A stretch of DNA of 64,000 nt from Candidatus Fukatsuia endosymbiont of Tuberolachnus salignus (GCF_964030845.1 NZ_OZ034983.1:1054001-1118000), one strand, 5' to 3'; counted from the stretch's first letter, positions 19,042 through 28,667 are shown. The notes: a model not told the origin generated them from the letters alone. Translations and numbers: made by a program.

Positions 19042-19785
19042 TTAAATCATACACATGCCACCATTGACATGTAACGTTTCACCAGAAATATAACTGGCTT
19101 CAGCTGAAGCCAAAAATGCAACAGCACTGGCAACTTCTTTGGCACTGCCAAGTCTATTGGCGGGGATTTGTGTTAAAATGCCTTCACGTTGCTCTTCTGT
19201 CAATACCTCCGTCATATCCGTCTCGATAAAACCCGGTGCTACAACATTAACAGTAATGCCACGTGTAGCAACTTCACGTGCCAACGATTTGCTGAAACCA
19301 ACAACACCTGCCTTAGTGGCGGCATAGTTAACCTGCCCTGCATTACCCGTGGTGCCAACCACCGAACCAATGGTAATGATACGACCAAAACGTTTTTTCA
19401 TCATAGCTTTCAATACCGCTCTTGACAGATGAAATATCGAGGTCAAATTAGTATCCAAAACATTCTGCCACTGCTCGTTTTTCATACGAATTAGTAAGTT
19501 ATCAGCTGTGATACCGGCATTATTCACTAAAATATCAATTACGCCACATTCACCATAAATGTCTTTAATGCCTTCCATCAGCTTGTCGATCGACACAGGA
19601 TCAGCAACGTTCAACACAAAACCCTTGCCTTTTTCACCCAGGTAGCCATCAATATCTTCAACACCCTTTTTACTGGTCGCAGTACCAAACACTCTAGCAC
19701 CGCGTTCAGCTAACAACTGCGCGACCGCACGGCCAATACCACGGCTAGCACCCGTTACCAGCGCAATTTTTCCTTCAACGCTCAT
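19042..19785 (-). CDS. fabG: 3-oxoacyl-ACP reductase
   Basis: NADPH-dependent short-chain dehydrogenase for the first reduction in fatty acid elongation. 247 residues (E. coli 244). It has the cofactor motif TGASRGIGRA, the NNAG block, and the catalytic Ser, Tyr and Lys in GSVVGTTGNAGQVNYAATKAG. It starts 14 bases after the fabD stop. Confidence 0.97.
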   Translation of the reverse strand: MSVEGKIALVTGASRGIGRAVAQLLAERGARVFGTATSKKGVEDIDGYLGEKGKGFVLNVADPVSIDKLMEGIKDIYGECGVIDILVNNAGITADNLLIRMKNEQWQNVLDTNLTSIFHLSRAVLKAMMKKRFGRIITIGSVVGTTGNAGQVNYAATKAGVVGFSKSLAREVATRGITVNVVAPGFIETDMTEVLTEEQREGILTQIPANRLGSAKEVASAVAFLASAEASYISGETLHVNGGMCMI

Positions 19786-19799
19786 GTCATCCTCTTTCG

Positions 19800-20729
19800 T
19801 TATTGTTCAAGCGCAGAGCACAACGAGGCAACATCATTGATCGATGCCACAGTCAGTGTATCGACAATACGCTTGTTCAGGCCAGTTAAAACTTTGCCAG
19901 GCCCTATTTCTAACAGCCGTTCAATGCCCTGCGTCGCCATATATTCGACAGACTCAACCCAACGAACCGGACTATAGATTTGACGTACCAAGGCACTACG
20001 AATGGCTTCAGGGGAGCTTTCTATCTTTACATCAACGTTATTCAGAATTGGACACCTCGGCGGGTTAAAAATCATTTTTTCCAATGCGATAGCCATTTTT
20101 TCCGCAGCGGGTTTCATCAGCACACAATGTGAAGGCACACTAACGGGTAACGGTAACACACGTTTTGCTCCTGCCATTTTACAAGCAACCACCGCCCTTT
20201 TCACAGCCTCCTTATTACCTGCAATCACTGCCTGATTTGGTGAATTAAAATTAACCAATGAAACAACCTGCCCTTGTGCCGACTCCGCACAAGCTTTGGC
20301 GATGATATTGTTATCGAGGCCAATAACCACTTCCATCGCGCCCACACCAGGCGGCGCCGCTTGCTGCATCCATTTTCCACGCAGTTCAACCAGTCGAACC
20401 GCTTGTTCAAAATTCAATACATCCGCACAAACCAAAGCAGAATATTCACCTAAACTGTGACCCGCCATCATCGACGGTAATGTACCACGCTGTTGCTCCC
20501 AGACACGCCAAATGGCTACTGAAGCCGTCAGTAATGCCGGCTGAGTTTGCCAGGTTTTATTTAGCTCTGTCGCCGCTCCTTGTTGCACTAACTGCCATAG
20601 ATCGTAGCCTAATACTGACGATGCCTGTCTAAATACCTCTTCAACAAGTGGAAATTTGGCAGCTAAATCCGTCAACATACCAATAGCCTGAGAGCCTTGC
20701 CCTGGGAATACCATTGCAAATTTTGCCAT
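19800..20729 (-). CDS. fabD: Malonyl-CoA:ACP transacylase
   Basis: Transfers malonyl groups to ACP. 309 residues, the same length as E. coli FabD. The nucleophile elbow GHSLGEYSA holds the catalytic serine, and the active-site His lies in SVPSHC. It begins just after fabH, in one transcription unit. Confidence 0.97.
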   Translation of the reverse strand: MAKFAMVFPGQGSQAIGMLTDLAAKFPLVEEVFRQASSVLGYDLWQLVQQGAATELNKTWQTQPALLTASVAIWRVWEQQRGTLPSMMAGHSLGEYSALVCADVLNFEQAVRLVELRGKWMQQAAPPGVGAMEVVIGLDNNIIAKACAESAQGQVVSLVNFNSPNQAVIAGNKEAVKRAVVACKMAGAKRVLPLPVSVPSHCVLMKPAAEKMAIALEKMIFNPPRCPILNNVDVKIESSPEAIRSALVRQIYSPVRWVESVEYMATQGIERLLEIGPGKVLTGLNKRIVDTLTVASINDVASLCSALEQ

Positions 20730-20747
20730 TTTTATTTCCCTGTCAAA

Positions 20748-21710
20748 TCAAAATCGGATCAGAGCTGAACCCCAAGTAAAACCGCCACCAAAGGCTTCCA
20801 GCAACACCAAGTGCCCACGTTGAATTCGCCCATCGCGTACCGCCTCATCCAGTGCAGAAGCTACCGACGCCGCAGAAGTGTTACCATGCCGATCTAAAGT
20901 GACCACCACTTTCTGCATATCCATTTTTAATTTTTGAGCTGTTGCTTTAATGATACGTAAATTAGCCTGATGAGGTACCAACCAATCCAATGCTTCACGC
21001 CGTAGATTATTCGCCTCTAACGTTTTATCGACAATCTGAGCCAACTTAGTCACTGCAATTTTAAATACCTCGTTCCCTGTCATGGTGATATAAGCAGGCT
21101 GATTCTGAGAATACCGATAAGGCAATGTCAATAAATTGCCAAAGCAACCATCGGCATGTAAATGCGTTGAGAGAATCCCCGGCTCTTTTGACGCGCCTAA
21201 CACCACCGCTCCTGCACCATCACCAAATAAAACAAGTGTTTTGCGATCTTGTGGATCAAGCACACGGCTGAGAGTATCAGAACCAATCACTAACGCATTT
21301 TTTACGGTACCGTTTTTAATAAATTGATCAGCAACACCCAGCGCATAGAGAAACCCCGTGCAAGCGGCAGCCAAATCAAAGGAAATGGCATCCGTAATCT
21401 CTAGCATTTGCTGGATTTGACAAGCCGAACTTGGGAAAGCATGAGTCGAAGAAGTGGTTGCAACGATAATCAAACCAATATCATTTTTATCGAATTCTCT
21501 TGTTGCTTCTCGCGTCATTTCTAACGCTTTCTCCGCAGCATACCAGCCCATTCTAGCTACTGTATCATCGTCCGAGGCAATACGCCTTTCTTTGATACCG
21601 GTACGAGTTTGGATCCACTCGTCGGAGGTATCCACCATTTTTGCCAAATCCGCATTGCTGCGCCTGTGTTCGGGCAGATAACTTCCCGTACCGAATATCT
21701 TAGTGTACAT
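20748..21710 (-). CDS. fabH: 3-oxoacyl-ACP synthase III
   Basis: Starts fatty acid synthesis by condensing acetyl-CoA with malonyl-ACP. 320 residues (E. coli 317). The Cys-His-Asn triad is present in AAACTGF, VPHQANLRI and RHGNTSAAS. In E. coli plsX comes directly before fabH. Here only about 190 non-coding bases separate it from rpmF. Confidence 0.97.
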   Translation of the reverse strand: MYTKIFGTGSYLPEHRRSNADLAKMVDTSDEWIQTRTGIKERRIASDDDTVARMGWYAAEKALEMTREATREFDKNDIGLIIVATTSSTHAFPSSACQIQQMLEITDAISFDLAAACTGFLYALGVADQFIKNGTVKNALVIGSDTLSRVLDPQDRKTLVLFGDGAGAVVLGASKEPGILSTHLHADGCFGNLLTLPYRYSQNQPAYITMTGNEVFKIAVTKLAQIVDKTLEANNLRREALDWLVPHQANLRIIKATAQKLKMDMQKVVVTLDRHGNTSAASVASALDEAVRDGRIQRGHLVLLEAFGGGFTWGSALIRF

Positions 21711-21903
21711 GTCCTGTCATCTTAGGTAATAGCACGCTCAGAAAACCTCAACGCTGCCCCATCTCATCTAGCATCTATATGACTTTTAATAAATATCCTG
21801 TAACAAAAATTTATCAATCAATAGCATAACTATTTCATGGTACAGTTCCACAGGAAACTCATGTATCCTGTAAATTCAGATTGTGGGTAGGATATTAACA
21901 GAA
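21711..21903 (-). pseudogene. plsX: Probable remnant of plsX between rpmF and fabH
   Basis: Enteric bacteria carry plsX (phosphate acyltransferase of phospholipid synthesis) here. This 193-base gap has no open frame. Near 21725-21775 the minus strand reads MGQR, stop, GFLSVLLPKM, which resembles the PQRIAARLESVYP block that I recall near the PlsX C-terminus. The match is short and from memory, so the remnant is inferred mainly from position; the absence of an intact plsX here is seen directly. Confidence 0.4.
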
Positions 21904-22176
21904 CTATTTATTAGCTTCCCTGGCTTCCTTACCGGCTTGTCTTTTCTCTTTCCTAGCCTGACTAACAGCTCCGGGTTTTTCTTGTGCTCTTAATTTGATA
22001 GCTTCTTGCTCTTCAGAAACCTGACGACCACGGTAGTAACCGTCAGCGGTCACATGATGGCGCAAATGAGTTTCACCGGAGGTTTCATCTTTAGAAAGAA
22101 GGGAAGTAGTCAGCGCATCGTGAGAGCGACGCATACCACGCTTAGAACGAGTGGGCTTGTTTTGTTGTACGGCCAT
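21904..22176 (-). CDS. rpmF: 50S ribosomal protein L32 with long C-terminal extension
   Basis: The first 53 residues (MAVQQNKPTRSKRGMRRSHDA ... GYYRGR) are ordinary L32. E. coli L32 ends at 57 residues; this protein continues to 90 with a charged, helix-prone tail rich in Glu, Lys, Arg and Ala (VSEEQEAIKLRAQEKPGAVS, then ARKEKRQAGKEAREANK). There is no stop or frameshift at the normal end. The tail does not look like PlsX, the usual next protein. It may be a lineage-specific extension or come from a deletion that removed the old stop together with plsX. Confidence 0.93.
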   Translation of the reverse strand: MAVQQNKPTRSKRGMRRSHDALTTSLLSKDETSGETHLRHHVTADGYYRGRQVSEEQEAIKLRAQEKPGAVSQARKEKRQAGKEAREANK

Positions 22177-22188
22177 TGACCTTACTCC

Positions 22189-22713
22189 TTAATTGCTTTT
22201 TTTCAAATTTGCTAATGCGGCAAATGGATTGGGTTTCTCCGCTTCTTCAGGGAGCTGACCACACACCATATCCGCTTCGGACACTTCACAGTATTCAGAT
22301 TCATGCAGCGGAATAATAGGCACCGAGAGAATAATTTCGTCTTCAATCATTGCCAGCAGATCAATTTCGCCAAATTCGTCAACGTCAACTGGCTCATACG
22401 CCGCAGGTAGTGCCTCAGTCTGCTCATCATTAGCCACTGGGCTAAAACAATATGTGGCGTGAATATGATAGGAGAAATTGTTACCGCAGCGCTGGCACAT
22501 CAATGTTACATCAACATCTGCATGACCTGTAATAACCGCCAGGCGCCGATTATCAAGATTAAATGATAACCAAGCCGCAACATCACTATTCACGCTGACT
22601 ACCGAGTCAGCAACACGCGTTACCTGCTCAGCAGGGTAGACACCAGAATAGTCCAAGCGTTTTTGAGCACTACGAAGCACATCAATGGTTAGGGGCAATT
22701 TTACCTTTTGCAT
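22189..22713 (-). CDS. yceD: YceD/DUF177 protein, rpmF-linked
   Basis: 174 residues (E. coli YceD 173) starting MQKVKLPLTIDVLRSAQKRLDY. It has the paired cysteines of the family (LMCQRCGNNF and EYCEVSEADMVCGQ) and the terminal PNPFAALANLK. DUF177 members are linked to 23S rRNA and ribosome biogenesis and are nearly always next to rpmF. It is 12 bases upstream of rpmF. The yceF gene that lies between rluC and yceD in E. coli is absent. Confidence 0.95.
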   Translation of the reverse strand: MQKVKLPLTIDVLRSAQKRLDYSGVYPAEQVTRVADSVVSVNSDVAAWLSFNLDNRRLAVITGHADVDVTLMCQRCGNNFSYHIHATYCFSPVANDEQTEALPAAYEPVDVDEFGEIDLLAMIEDEIILSVPIIPLHESEYCEVSEADMVCGQLPEEAEKPNPFAALANLKKSN

Positions 22714-22747
22714 AAGCCGCGCATACTAACTTTGTAATGACGTAGAG

Positions 22748-23710
22748 TCAAAGAAAAAGGGATGTCTTGCGTAAAATTTGCAAACAATACCGTAATTGAT
22801 CATCCAACGGTGCTTCTACACGCATACTTGTGCCCAGATGAGGGTGTTCGAAACAAAGTGCGCTTGCATGCAAAAATAAACGACGCAATCCACTGCCCTG
22901 TAATTCGAGATCAAACTCCCGATCACCGTAACGGTTATCGCCGGCAATCGGATGTCCCATATGTAAAGTATGAACACGGATTTGGTGTGTTCTGCCCGTT
23001 ATCGGACTCGCTTTCACTAAAGTCGCTTGTGCAAAACGCTCTTCGACTTTAAAACGCGTCTCTGATGGTTTACCGACACTGTTCACCTTCACTACTCTTT
23101 CACCACCTTGCAAAATATTTTTTAATAAGGGAGCCTGTATCGCTTTACAGTGAGATGGCCACTGACCGCGCACCAGTGCCAGATAATCTTTCTGCATATT
23201 TTTTAGACGTAACTGTTGATGTAACAAACGTAAAACAGAACGCTTCTTGGCAATCAATAACACGCCCGATGTATCACGGTCCAGTCTGTGAACTAACTCT
23301 AAAAAACGCGCTTCCGGCCGCAGAGCGCGCAACGCCTCTATGATACCAAAATCCAGTCCACTGCCGCCATGCACTGCAATACCAGAGGGTTTATTCAGCA
23401 CCAACAGGTACTCATCTTCAAATAAAATACAGTCAGCCAGTAGCGCAACCTTATCCAACTTCGTCGATAGTTGCATCGTTTCACGTTCCGCCACCCGCAC
23501 CGGTGGCAAACGCACGATATCGGCAGCAACCAGTTTATATTCAGGTTTAACACGCCCTTTATTAACGCGAACCTCACCTTTACGCACAATGCGATAAATC
23601 AGACTTTTCGGCACGCCTTTTAACCTAGCAAGCAAAAAATTATCGAGCCGCTGACCGGCTTCATCGGCAGAGATGCTGATTAATTGTACTGACGGATCCT
23701 TTATTTTCAT
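22748..23710 (-). CDS. rluC: 23S rRNA pseudouridine(955/2504/2580) synthase
   Basis: Converts three uridines of 23S rRNA to pseudouridine. 320 residues, with an N-terminal S4 RNA-binding domain (RLDNFLLARLKGVPKSLIYR) and the catalytic Asp in HRLDRDTSGVLLIAKK. It is divergent from rne, the same arrangement as in E. coli. Confidence 0.96.
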   Translation of the reverse strand: MKIKDPSVQLISISADEAGQRLDNFLLARLKGVPKSLIYRIVRKGEVRVNKGRVKPEYKLVAADIVRLPPVRVAERETMQLSTKLDKVALLADCILFEDEYLLVLNKPSGIAVHGGSGLDFGIIEALRALRPEARFLELVHRLDRDTSGVLLIAKKRSVLRLLHQQLRLKNMQKDYLALVRGQWPSHCKAIQAPLLKNILQGGERVVKVNSVGKPSETRFKVEERFAQATLVKASPITGRTHQIRVHTLHMGHPIAGDNRYGDREFDLELQGSGLRRLFLHASALCFEHPHLGTSMRVEAPLDDQLRYCLQILRKTSLFL

Positions 23711-24094
23711 AACCTGTCATTCTAAATACAGCGAGAAATTAGCGCCACCTCTTTTTCTGTGCTTAACTGTTAAGCTAATGGTTGAAAGCAACGTTTACAA
23801 GTTATGTGTATCTGATTTAACGATTGGATTTATTCAACTTAACGAATAACTTGCTCAATTTAACAACTCATGATCATCGGCAAGATGAAGCTAGCATAAT
23901 CTTTACTCGAGAAGTAAAGTCACCTTGCTATATCAGTATCAGCAATGGAATAATGCAGCCGATTCCGCGTTGATTTTCGTTAGCCTGTGGAATGATAAAG
24001 TTTGTTTGGTCATACAAAAACGCAGCAATGGCATAAGACGTAATGTGAAATCAAGCAGTTAGCGGGCTGCGGGTGACTAGCTTAGCTGGAGACT
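23711..24094. other. rluC-rne divergent promoter region
   Basis: About 380 bp without a gene. It must hold the rluC promoter and the start of the long rne transcript. No repeat element is seen; the structured part nearest rne is listed separately. Confidence 0.6.
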
Positions 24095-24135
24095 CGGCGT
24101 TATAGAAGCCGTCCTCATACTAAAGTGCTATGAGG
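24095..24135 (+). promoter_or_regulatory. Structured part of the rne 5' leader
   Basis: Two adjacent hairpins precede rne by about 55 bases: CGGC-GTTATAGAA-GCCG (24095-24111) and CCTCATA-CTAAAGTGC-TATGAGG (24113-24135). E. coli rne has a long structured leader through which RNase E limits its own mRNA. By position and structure this is probably the equivalent; the autoregulatory role here is inferred. Confidence 0.6.
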
Positions 24136-24188
24136 TTATTTTACTCGCAGTTTTAATGCCAATGTAGAAAGATAACGAGTAAGTCAAG

Positions 24189-27110
24189 ATGAGAAGAATG
24201 TTGATTAATGCAACTCAGCAGGAAGAGTTGCGTGTTGCTCTTGTAGATGGACAACAGCTTTACGATCTGGATATAGAAAGCCCAGGCCATGAGCAAAAAA
24301 AAGCAAATATTTATAAGGGTAAGATCACCCGGATTGAGCCGAGTCTGGAGGCCGCTTTTGTTGATTATGGTGCAGAAAGACATGGTTTTCTGCCATTAAA
24401 AGAAATCTCCCGCGAGTACTTTCCCAGCAATTCTTCTTCCCACAACCGTGTCAATATCAAAGAAGTTCTACGTGAAGGCCAGGAAGTCATTATTCAGGTA
24501 GATAAAGAAGAACGCGGCAATAAAGGCGCTGCATTAACGACTTTCATTAGCCTAGCAGGCAGCTATTTAGTTTTAATGCCAAATAACCCTCGTGCCGGAG
24601 GTATCTCTCGTCGTATCGAAGGGGAGGATCGTACCGATCTGAAAGAAGCCTTATCTGGACTACAATTGCCTGATGGTATGGGGCTTATCGTTCGTACTGC
24701 TGGTGTCGGTAAAAATGCCGAAGCGTTACAATGGGATCTATCATTCCGCTTAAAACACTGGGAAGCCATCAAAAAAGCGGCCGAAGGTCGCGCCGCTCCC
24801 TTTTTAATCCATCAGGAAAGTAACGTTATCGTTCGTGCTTTTCGTGACTATTTACGCCAAGACATCGGTGAAATACTGATCGATAATCCTAAGGTTCTCG
24901 ATCTCGCCAAAGAACATATCACTGCCCTGGGGAGGCCTGATTTTAACGATAAAGTTAAGCTGTATAGTGGTGAGGTTCCCTTATTCAGCCATTATCAGAT
25001 TGAGTCACAAATTGAATCAGCTTTTCAACGTGAAGTACGTCTGCCATCCGGTGGCTCCATCGTTGTTGATACGACCGAAGCATTAACTGCTATTGATATT
25101 AACTCTGCACGCGCGACCCGGGGGGGTGATATCGAAGAAACGGCGTTTAACACCAATCTCGAAGCTGCTGATGAGATTGCGCGCCAACTCCGTTTGCGTG
25201 ATCTCGGTGGGCTGATCGTGATCGATTTTATTGACATGACACCAATACGCCATCAACGTGAAGTAGAAAACCGTCTGCGTGATGCAGTACGTCAAGATCG
25301 CGCCCGTATTCAGATCGGTCGTATTTCTCGCTTCGGTCTGTTGGAAATGTCGCGCCAGCGTCTTAACCCATCACTAGGGGAATCCAGTCATCACGTCTGT
25401 CCACGTTGTAGCGGTACCGGTACCATTCGCGATAATGAATCCTTGTCACTTTCAATCCTGCGTTTAATTGAAGAAGAAGCATTGAAAGAAAATACTCATG
25501 AAGTTCATGCTATCGTGCCCGTACAGATCGCATCTTATTTGCTCAACGAAAAACGTGACTCCATTAATGCAATTGAAAAACGGCAAGGCGGGGTGCGTGC
25601 CGTAATAGTCCCTAAAGACAAGATGCAAACACCTCATTATTCGGTATCACGAGTGCGCAAAGGTGAAGAAGCACCCACACTAAGTTATCTGCTAGCACAA
25701 CGATATGATCCAGAGACGGCGACGTCACAAGAAGAAACGCTCAATGAGCGTAAACGTCCGGAACAGCCAGCACTGTCGCCCCCACTATCGACATTATCAC
25801 CGTCAGAAACAGCATCCGTTGCTGAACCTGTTACTGTGACCCCATCGGCGTTACCACCATCAACTAAAGTGACCACGGTAACCGGCCTGTTTCAGCGCCT
25901 GTTAACCAGTCTAAAGGGTCTCTTCAGCCCTTCGGTTGAATCTGTTCAACCCATCGCCAAAATAAGATCAAACACCGCTGAGAATCGTCAGCCAGATCGT
26001 CGTCAGTCGCGTCGTCAAAGCAATGGGCGCAGAGATCGAGGGGAACGTAACGCACGTGAAAGCCGTGAAGAACAAAAACGTAACAAACGTACCCCATCAT
26101 CCAATTCGTTGATTGATACCCCTATCGATTTAGACAAAGCACCGCAAAAAAACCAGCAACATCATCAACAAAATGATAAACGTCAAGCGTCAGTGGAACC
26201 AAAGATAACGGATATCACCGCAACAAGACGAGAAGTTCAACCTGAGCAAGAAGAAGTGCCACAGGTTGTTACGCCCCGTCGGCAACGTCGTCCACTGTCC
26301 GGAAAAATACGCTTCCAGACGGCTGACGATAGCGCCACACCACACACACTGCCATCAACAACCGTTGCAGAAACCGGCGAGGATAACAGTGATTATTCAG
26401 TCAATAACGAAAATGTAATTAGTGATGAAAACAGTATGCCACGCCGCTCACGCCGCTCACGCCGATCACCACGTCATCTGCGTGTCAGTGGTCAACGCCG
26501 ACGTCGCTATCGTGATGAACGTTACCCAGTTCAATCCGCTATGCCATTAGCAGGTGCTTTTGCATCACCGGAAATGGCTTCAGGTAAAGTATGGATCAGT
26601 TATCCATTAGCAAAACGGATAGAACAAACAGATCGACCAGAGCAGACAACACAGACCAGCTCAGAACCTGCTGTACCGGCGGAGCAAAATACCACCTCAA
26701 CGCAAGCACCGGTCATTATCAGTAATGACATTATCGATAAAAATGACCATAAAATTCACTGTAACATCGTTGATAATGCCGTTAATAATACAATTAATAA
26801 CCTTGTTGATGAGGTAACTGTCGCTGCTATACCTGATAAGAATCATTCCATTGCAACACCTGTTCACCCACAGGAAAACAAGGCAGTACAGTCTAAATCT
26901 GTGGAAGCTTATCCATTGAGGATATTATTTAAGCATCATGCCAGCGCACCCATGACTAAAGCACCTGCACCGGACTATATCGCACAAATTCCAGCACGTA
27001 GCGATTGGCAGCGATCTTCATTTGATTTTACGGGTAAAGGATCCGCCGGTGGTCATGCCGCCGTTAACCAGGCATGTGCTCCGGTGGCCAAGCCACAACC
27101 TGTCAAATAA
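24189..27110 (+). CDS. rne: Ribonuclease E
   Basis: Endoribonuclease at the core of the RNA degradosome, acting in mRNA decay and in rRNA and tRNA processing. 973 residues against 1061 in E. coli. The catalytic half is intact: S1 domain (about 35-125), metal-binding aspartates in TAIDINSAR and LIVIDFIDM, and the zinc-link CPRCSGTG. The C-terminal half is shorter and low in complexity, with Arg-rich stretches (about 595-635 and 755-780). The extreme C-terminus (DWQRSSFDFTGKGSAGGH) is conserved with the E. coli PNPase-binding end. ATG start gives MRRMLINATQQEELRVAL. Confidence 0.97.
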   Translation: MRRMLINATQQEELRVALVDGQQLYDLDIESPGHEQKKANIYKGKITRIEPSLEAAFVDYGAERHGFLPLKEISREYFPSNSSSHNRVNIKEVLREGQEVIIQVDKEERGNKGAALTTFISLAGSYLVLMPNNPRAGGISRRIEGEDRTDLKEALSGLQLPDGMGLIVRTAGVGKNAEALQWDLSFRLKHWEAIKKAAEGRAAPFLIHQESNVIVRAFRDYLRQDIGEILIDNPKVLDLAKEHITALGRPDFNDKVKLYSGEVPLFSHYQIESQIESAFQREVRLPSGGSIVVDTTEALTAIDINSARATRGGDIEETAFNTNLEAADEIARQLRLRDLGGLIVIDFIDMTPIRHQREVENRLRDAVRQDRARIQIGRISRFGLLEMSRQRLNPSLGESSHHVCPRCSGTGTIRDNESLSLSILRLIEEEALKENTHEVHAIVPVQIASYLLNEKRDSINAIEKRQGGVRAVIVPKDKMQTPHYSVSRVRKGEEAPTLSYLLAQRYDPETATSQEETLNERKRPEQPALSPPLSTLSPSETASVAEPVTVTPSALPPSTKVTTVTGLFQRLLTSLKGLFSPSVESVQPIAKIRSNTAENRQPDRRQSRRQSNGRRDRGERNARESREEQKRNKRTPSSNSLIDTPIDLDKAPQKNQQHHQQNDKRQASVEPKITDITATRREVQPEQEEVPQVVTPRRQRRPLSGKIRFQTADDSATPHTLPSTTVAETGEDNSDYSVNNENVISDENSMPRRSRRSRRSPRHLRVSGQRRRRYRDERYPVQSAMPLAGAFASPEMASGKVWISYPLAKRIEQTDRPEQTTQTSSEPAVPAEQNTTSTQAPVIISNDIIDKNDHKIHCNIVDNAVNNTINNLVDEVTVAAIPDKNHSIATPVHPQENKAVQSKSVEAYPLRILFKHHASAPMTKAPAPDYIAQIPARSDWQRSSFDFTGKGSAGGHAAVNQACAPVAKPQPVK

Positions 27111-27127
27111 CTTTTTATTAAATAACG

Positions 27128-27154
27128 ACAACCCGCCTTTGGGCGGGTTTTTTT
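27128..27154 (+). terminator. Intrinsic terminator after rne
   Basis: ACCCGCC-TTT-GGGCGGGT followed by a run of T, 18 bases after the rne stop. Confidence 0.9.
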
Positions 27155-27162
27155 GGCTTGAT

Positions 27163-27174
27163 GCAAGAAGTCTA
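27163..27174. repeat. Solo end of MITE-like family 1, copy C
   Basis: GCAAGAAGTCTA is identical to the terminal 12 bases of family 1. No interior remains. It lies between the rne terminator and pyrC. A 12-base match alone is weak, but it recurs in the same kind of position as the full copies. Confidence 0.4.
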
Positions 27175-27225
27175 CTGCCTGGTGCGAATAATCCTCGTTT
27201 TATCATACTCAGTGGAGCCCGATTA

Positions 27226-28272
27226 ATGACCGCAAAACCACAAACCCTCACAATCCGCTGCCCAGATGATTGGCATGTTCATTTACGGGAGGGCAAAATA
27301 CTCAAAACCGTATTGCCCTATACCAGTGGAACTTTTCGCCGCGCTATCGTCATGCCCAATTTGGCAACACCTATTACTACGGTTGCCGCCGCTAAGAATT
27401 ATCGGAAAGAAATTATAGAGGCAATACCTAACGGGCATACATTCACTCCATTAATGACGTGTTATCTAACGGAAACACTGTCAGCCGCCGAACTGAAACA
27501 AGGTTTTGACGAAAAAGTCTTCACCGCAGCCAAGCTGTATCCTGCTAACGCGACCACTAATTCTGATCAGGGCGTGGCTAATATTACTGCTATCTATCCG
27601 TTATTTGAACAAATGCAAAAACTGGGTATGCCATTACTTATCCACGGTGAAGTAGCAGATATGGCGATAGATATCTTTGATCGTGAAGCGCGATTTATTG
27701 ACCAAATATTAACGCCTATTCGTCAGCATTTTTCTGAATTGAAAATCGTATTTGAACATATCACTACTAAAGAAGCGGTTGAGTACGTGTTAGGTGGCAA
27801 TGAGTTTCTTGCTGCTACTATCACGCCACAACATTTAATGTTTAACCGTAATCATATGTTGGTTGGTGGTATCCACCCCCATCTATTCTGTTTACCGGTA
27901 TTAAAACGTAGTCATCACCAACAGGCGCTGCGTGCGGCCGTCTCCGGGGGCTGCAACCGTTTTTTTCTTGGCACCGACTCGGCACCCCATACCAAAGACC
28001 GTAAAGAATCGGCTTGCGGCTGTGCCGGGGTATTTAATGCACCAGGAGCACTACCCGTTTACGCCGCTATATTCGAAGAGTTGAATGCACTGAAGTACTT
28101 AGAAGCATTCTGTTCCGAAAATGGCGCAAATTTTTACGACCTACCCAAAAATGAAGGTTTCATTGAATTGATACGGACCCCTTTTATCCAGGCGGAGGAA
28201 ATTAATGTAGACCAAAGCTCAATTATTCCTTTTTTAGCAGGCCAGTCTATTAATTGGTCAGTTAAAAATTGA
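27226..28272 (+). CDS. pyrC: Dihydroorotase
   Basis: Zinc enzyme that closes carbamoyl aspartate to dihydroorotate in pyrimidine synthesis. I choose ATG 27226 (MTAKPQTLTIRCPDDWHVHL), which gives 348 residues as in E. coli; the open frame reaches back to 27022 within rne. Metal ligands are visible: HVH near residue 16, the carboxylated Lys in AAKLYPANAT, His in HGEV and EHITT, and Asp in GTDSAPH. Confidence 0.96.
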   Translation: MTAKPQTLTIRCPDDWHVHLREGKILKTVLPYTSGTFRRAIVMPNLATPITTVAAAKNYRKEIIEAIPNGHTFTPLMTCYLTETLSAAELKQGFDEKVFTAAKLYPANATTNSDQGVANITAIYPLFEQMQKLGMPLLIHGEVADMAIDIFDREARFIDQILTPIRQHFSELKIVFEHITTKEAVEYVLGGNEFLAATITPQHLMFNRNHMLVGGIHPHLFCLPVLKRSHHQQALRAAVSGGCNRFFLGTDSAPHTKDRKESACGCAGVFNAPGALPVYAAIFEELNALKYLEAFCSENGANFYDLPKNEGFIELIRTPFIQAEEINVDQSSIIPFLAGQSINWSVKN

Positions 28273-28391
28273 ATATAATGGAAAGACCTCCTATCCTATG
28301 GAGTTGAACCTCTTTTACAAGAGGGTTAATGAGTCTCATGGATCCTTACTGATTGCTAGCGTCAATGACTACTAAAAGATAAGGGGGCTTT

Positions 28392-28658
28392 ATGGATATA
28401 AACGACAAAATTATACAGACTCACCCATTAGTAGGTTGGGATATCAGTACAGTAGATGTGTATGACGCAATGATGATACGCCTTCACTATTTGTCTAAAG
28501 AAGGCGCTGATAGAGACAAGCCATCAGAACAAGTATTAGTCGATAGAACACTTTGGTTAACTACCGATGTTGCACGTCAATTGATTTATATTTTAGAAGC
28601 AGGCATCGCTAAAATTGAATCATCGGACTACATCGATTTTTACCATCGTAAACATTAG
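28392..28658 (+). CDS. bssS: Biofilm regulator BssS
   Basis: 88 residues, close to E. coli BssS (YceP): IQTHPLVGWDISTVDVYDA and LWLTTDVARQLIYILEAGIAKIES are conserved. In E. coli it influences biofilm formation through signalling whose mechanism is not settled. AAGGGGG precedes the ATG. It lies just after pyrC and converges on trhO. Confidence 0.93.
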   Translation: MDINDKIIQTHPLVGWDISTVDVYDAMMIRLHYLSKEGADRDKPSEQVLVDRTLWLTTDVARQLIYILEAGIAKIESSDYIDFYHRKH

Positions 28659-28667
28659 TTTTAAAAA

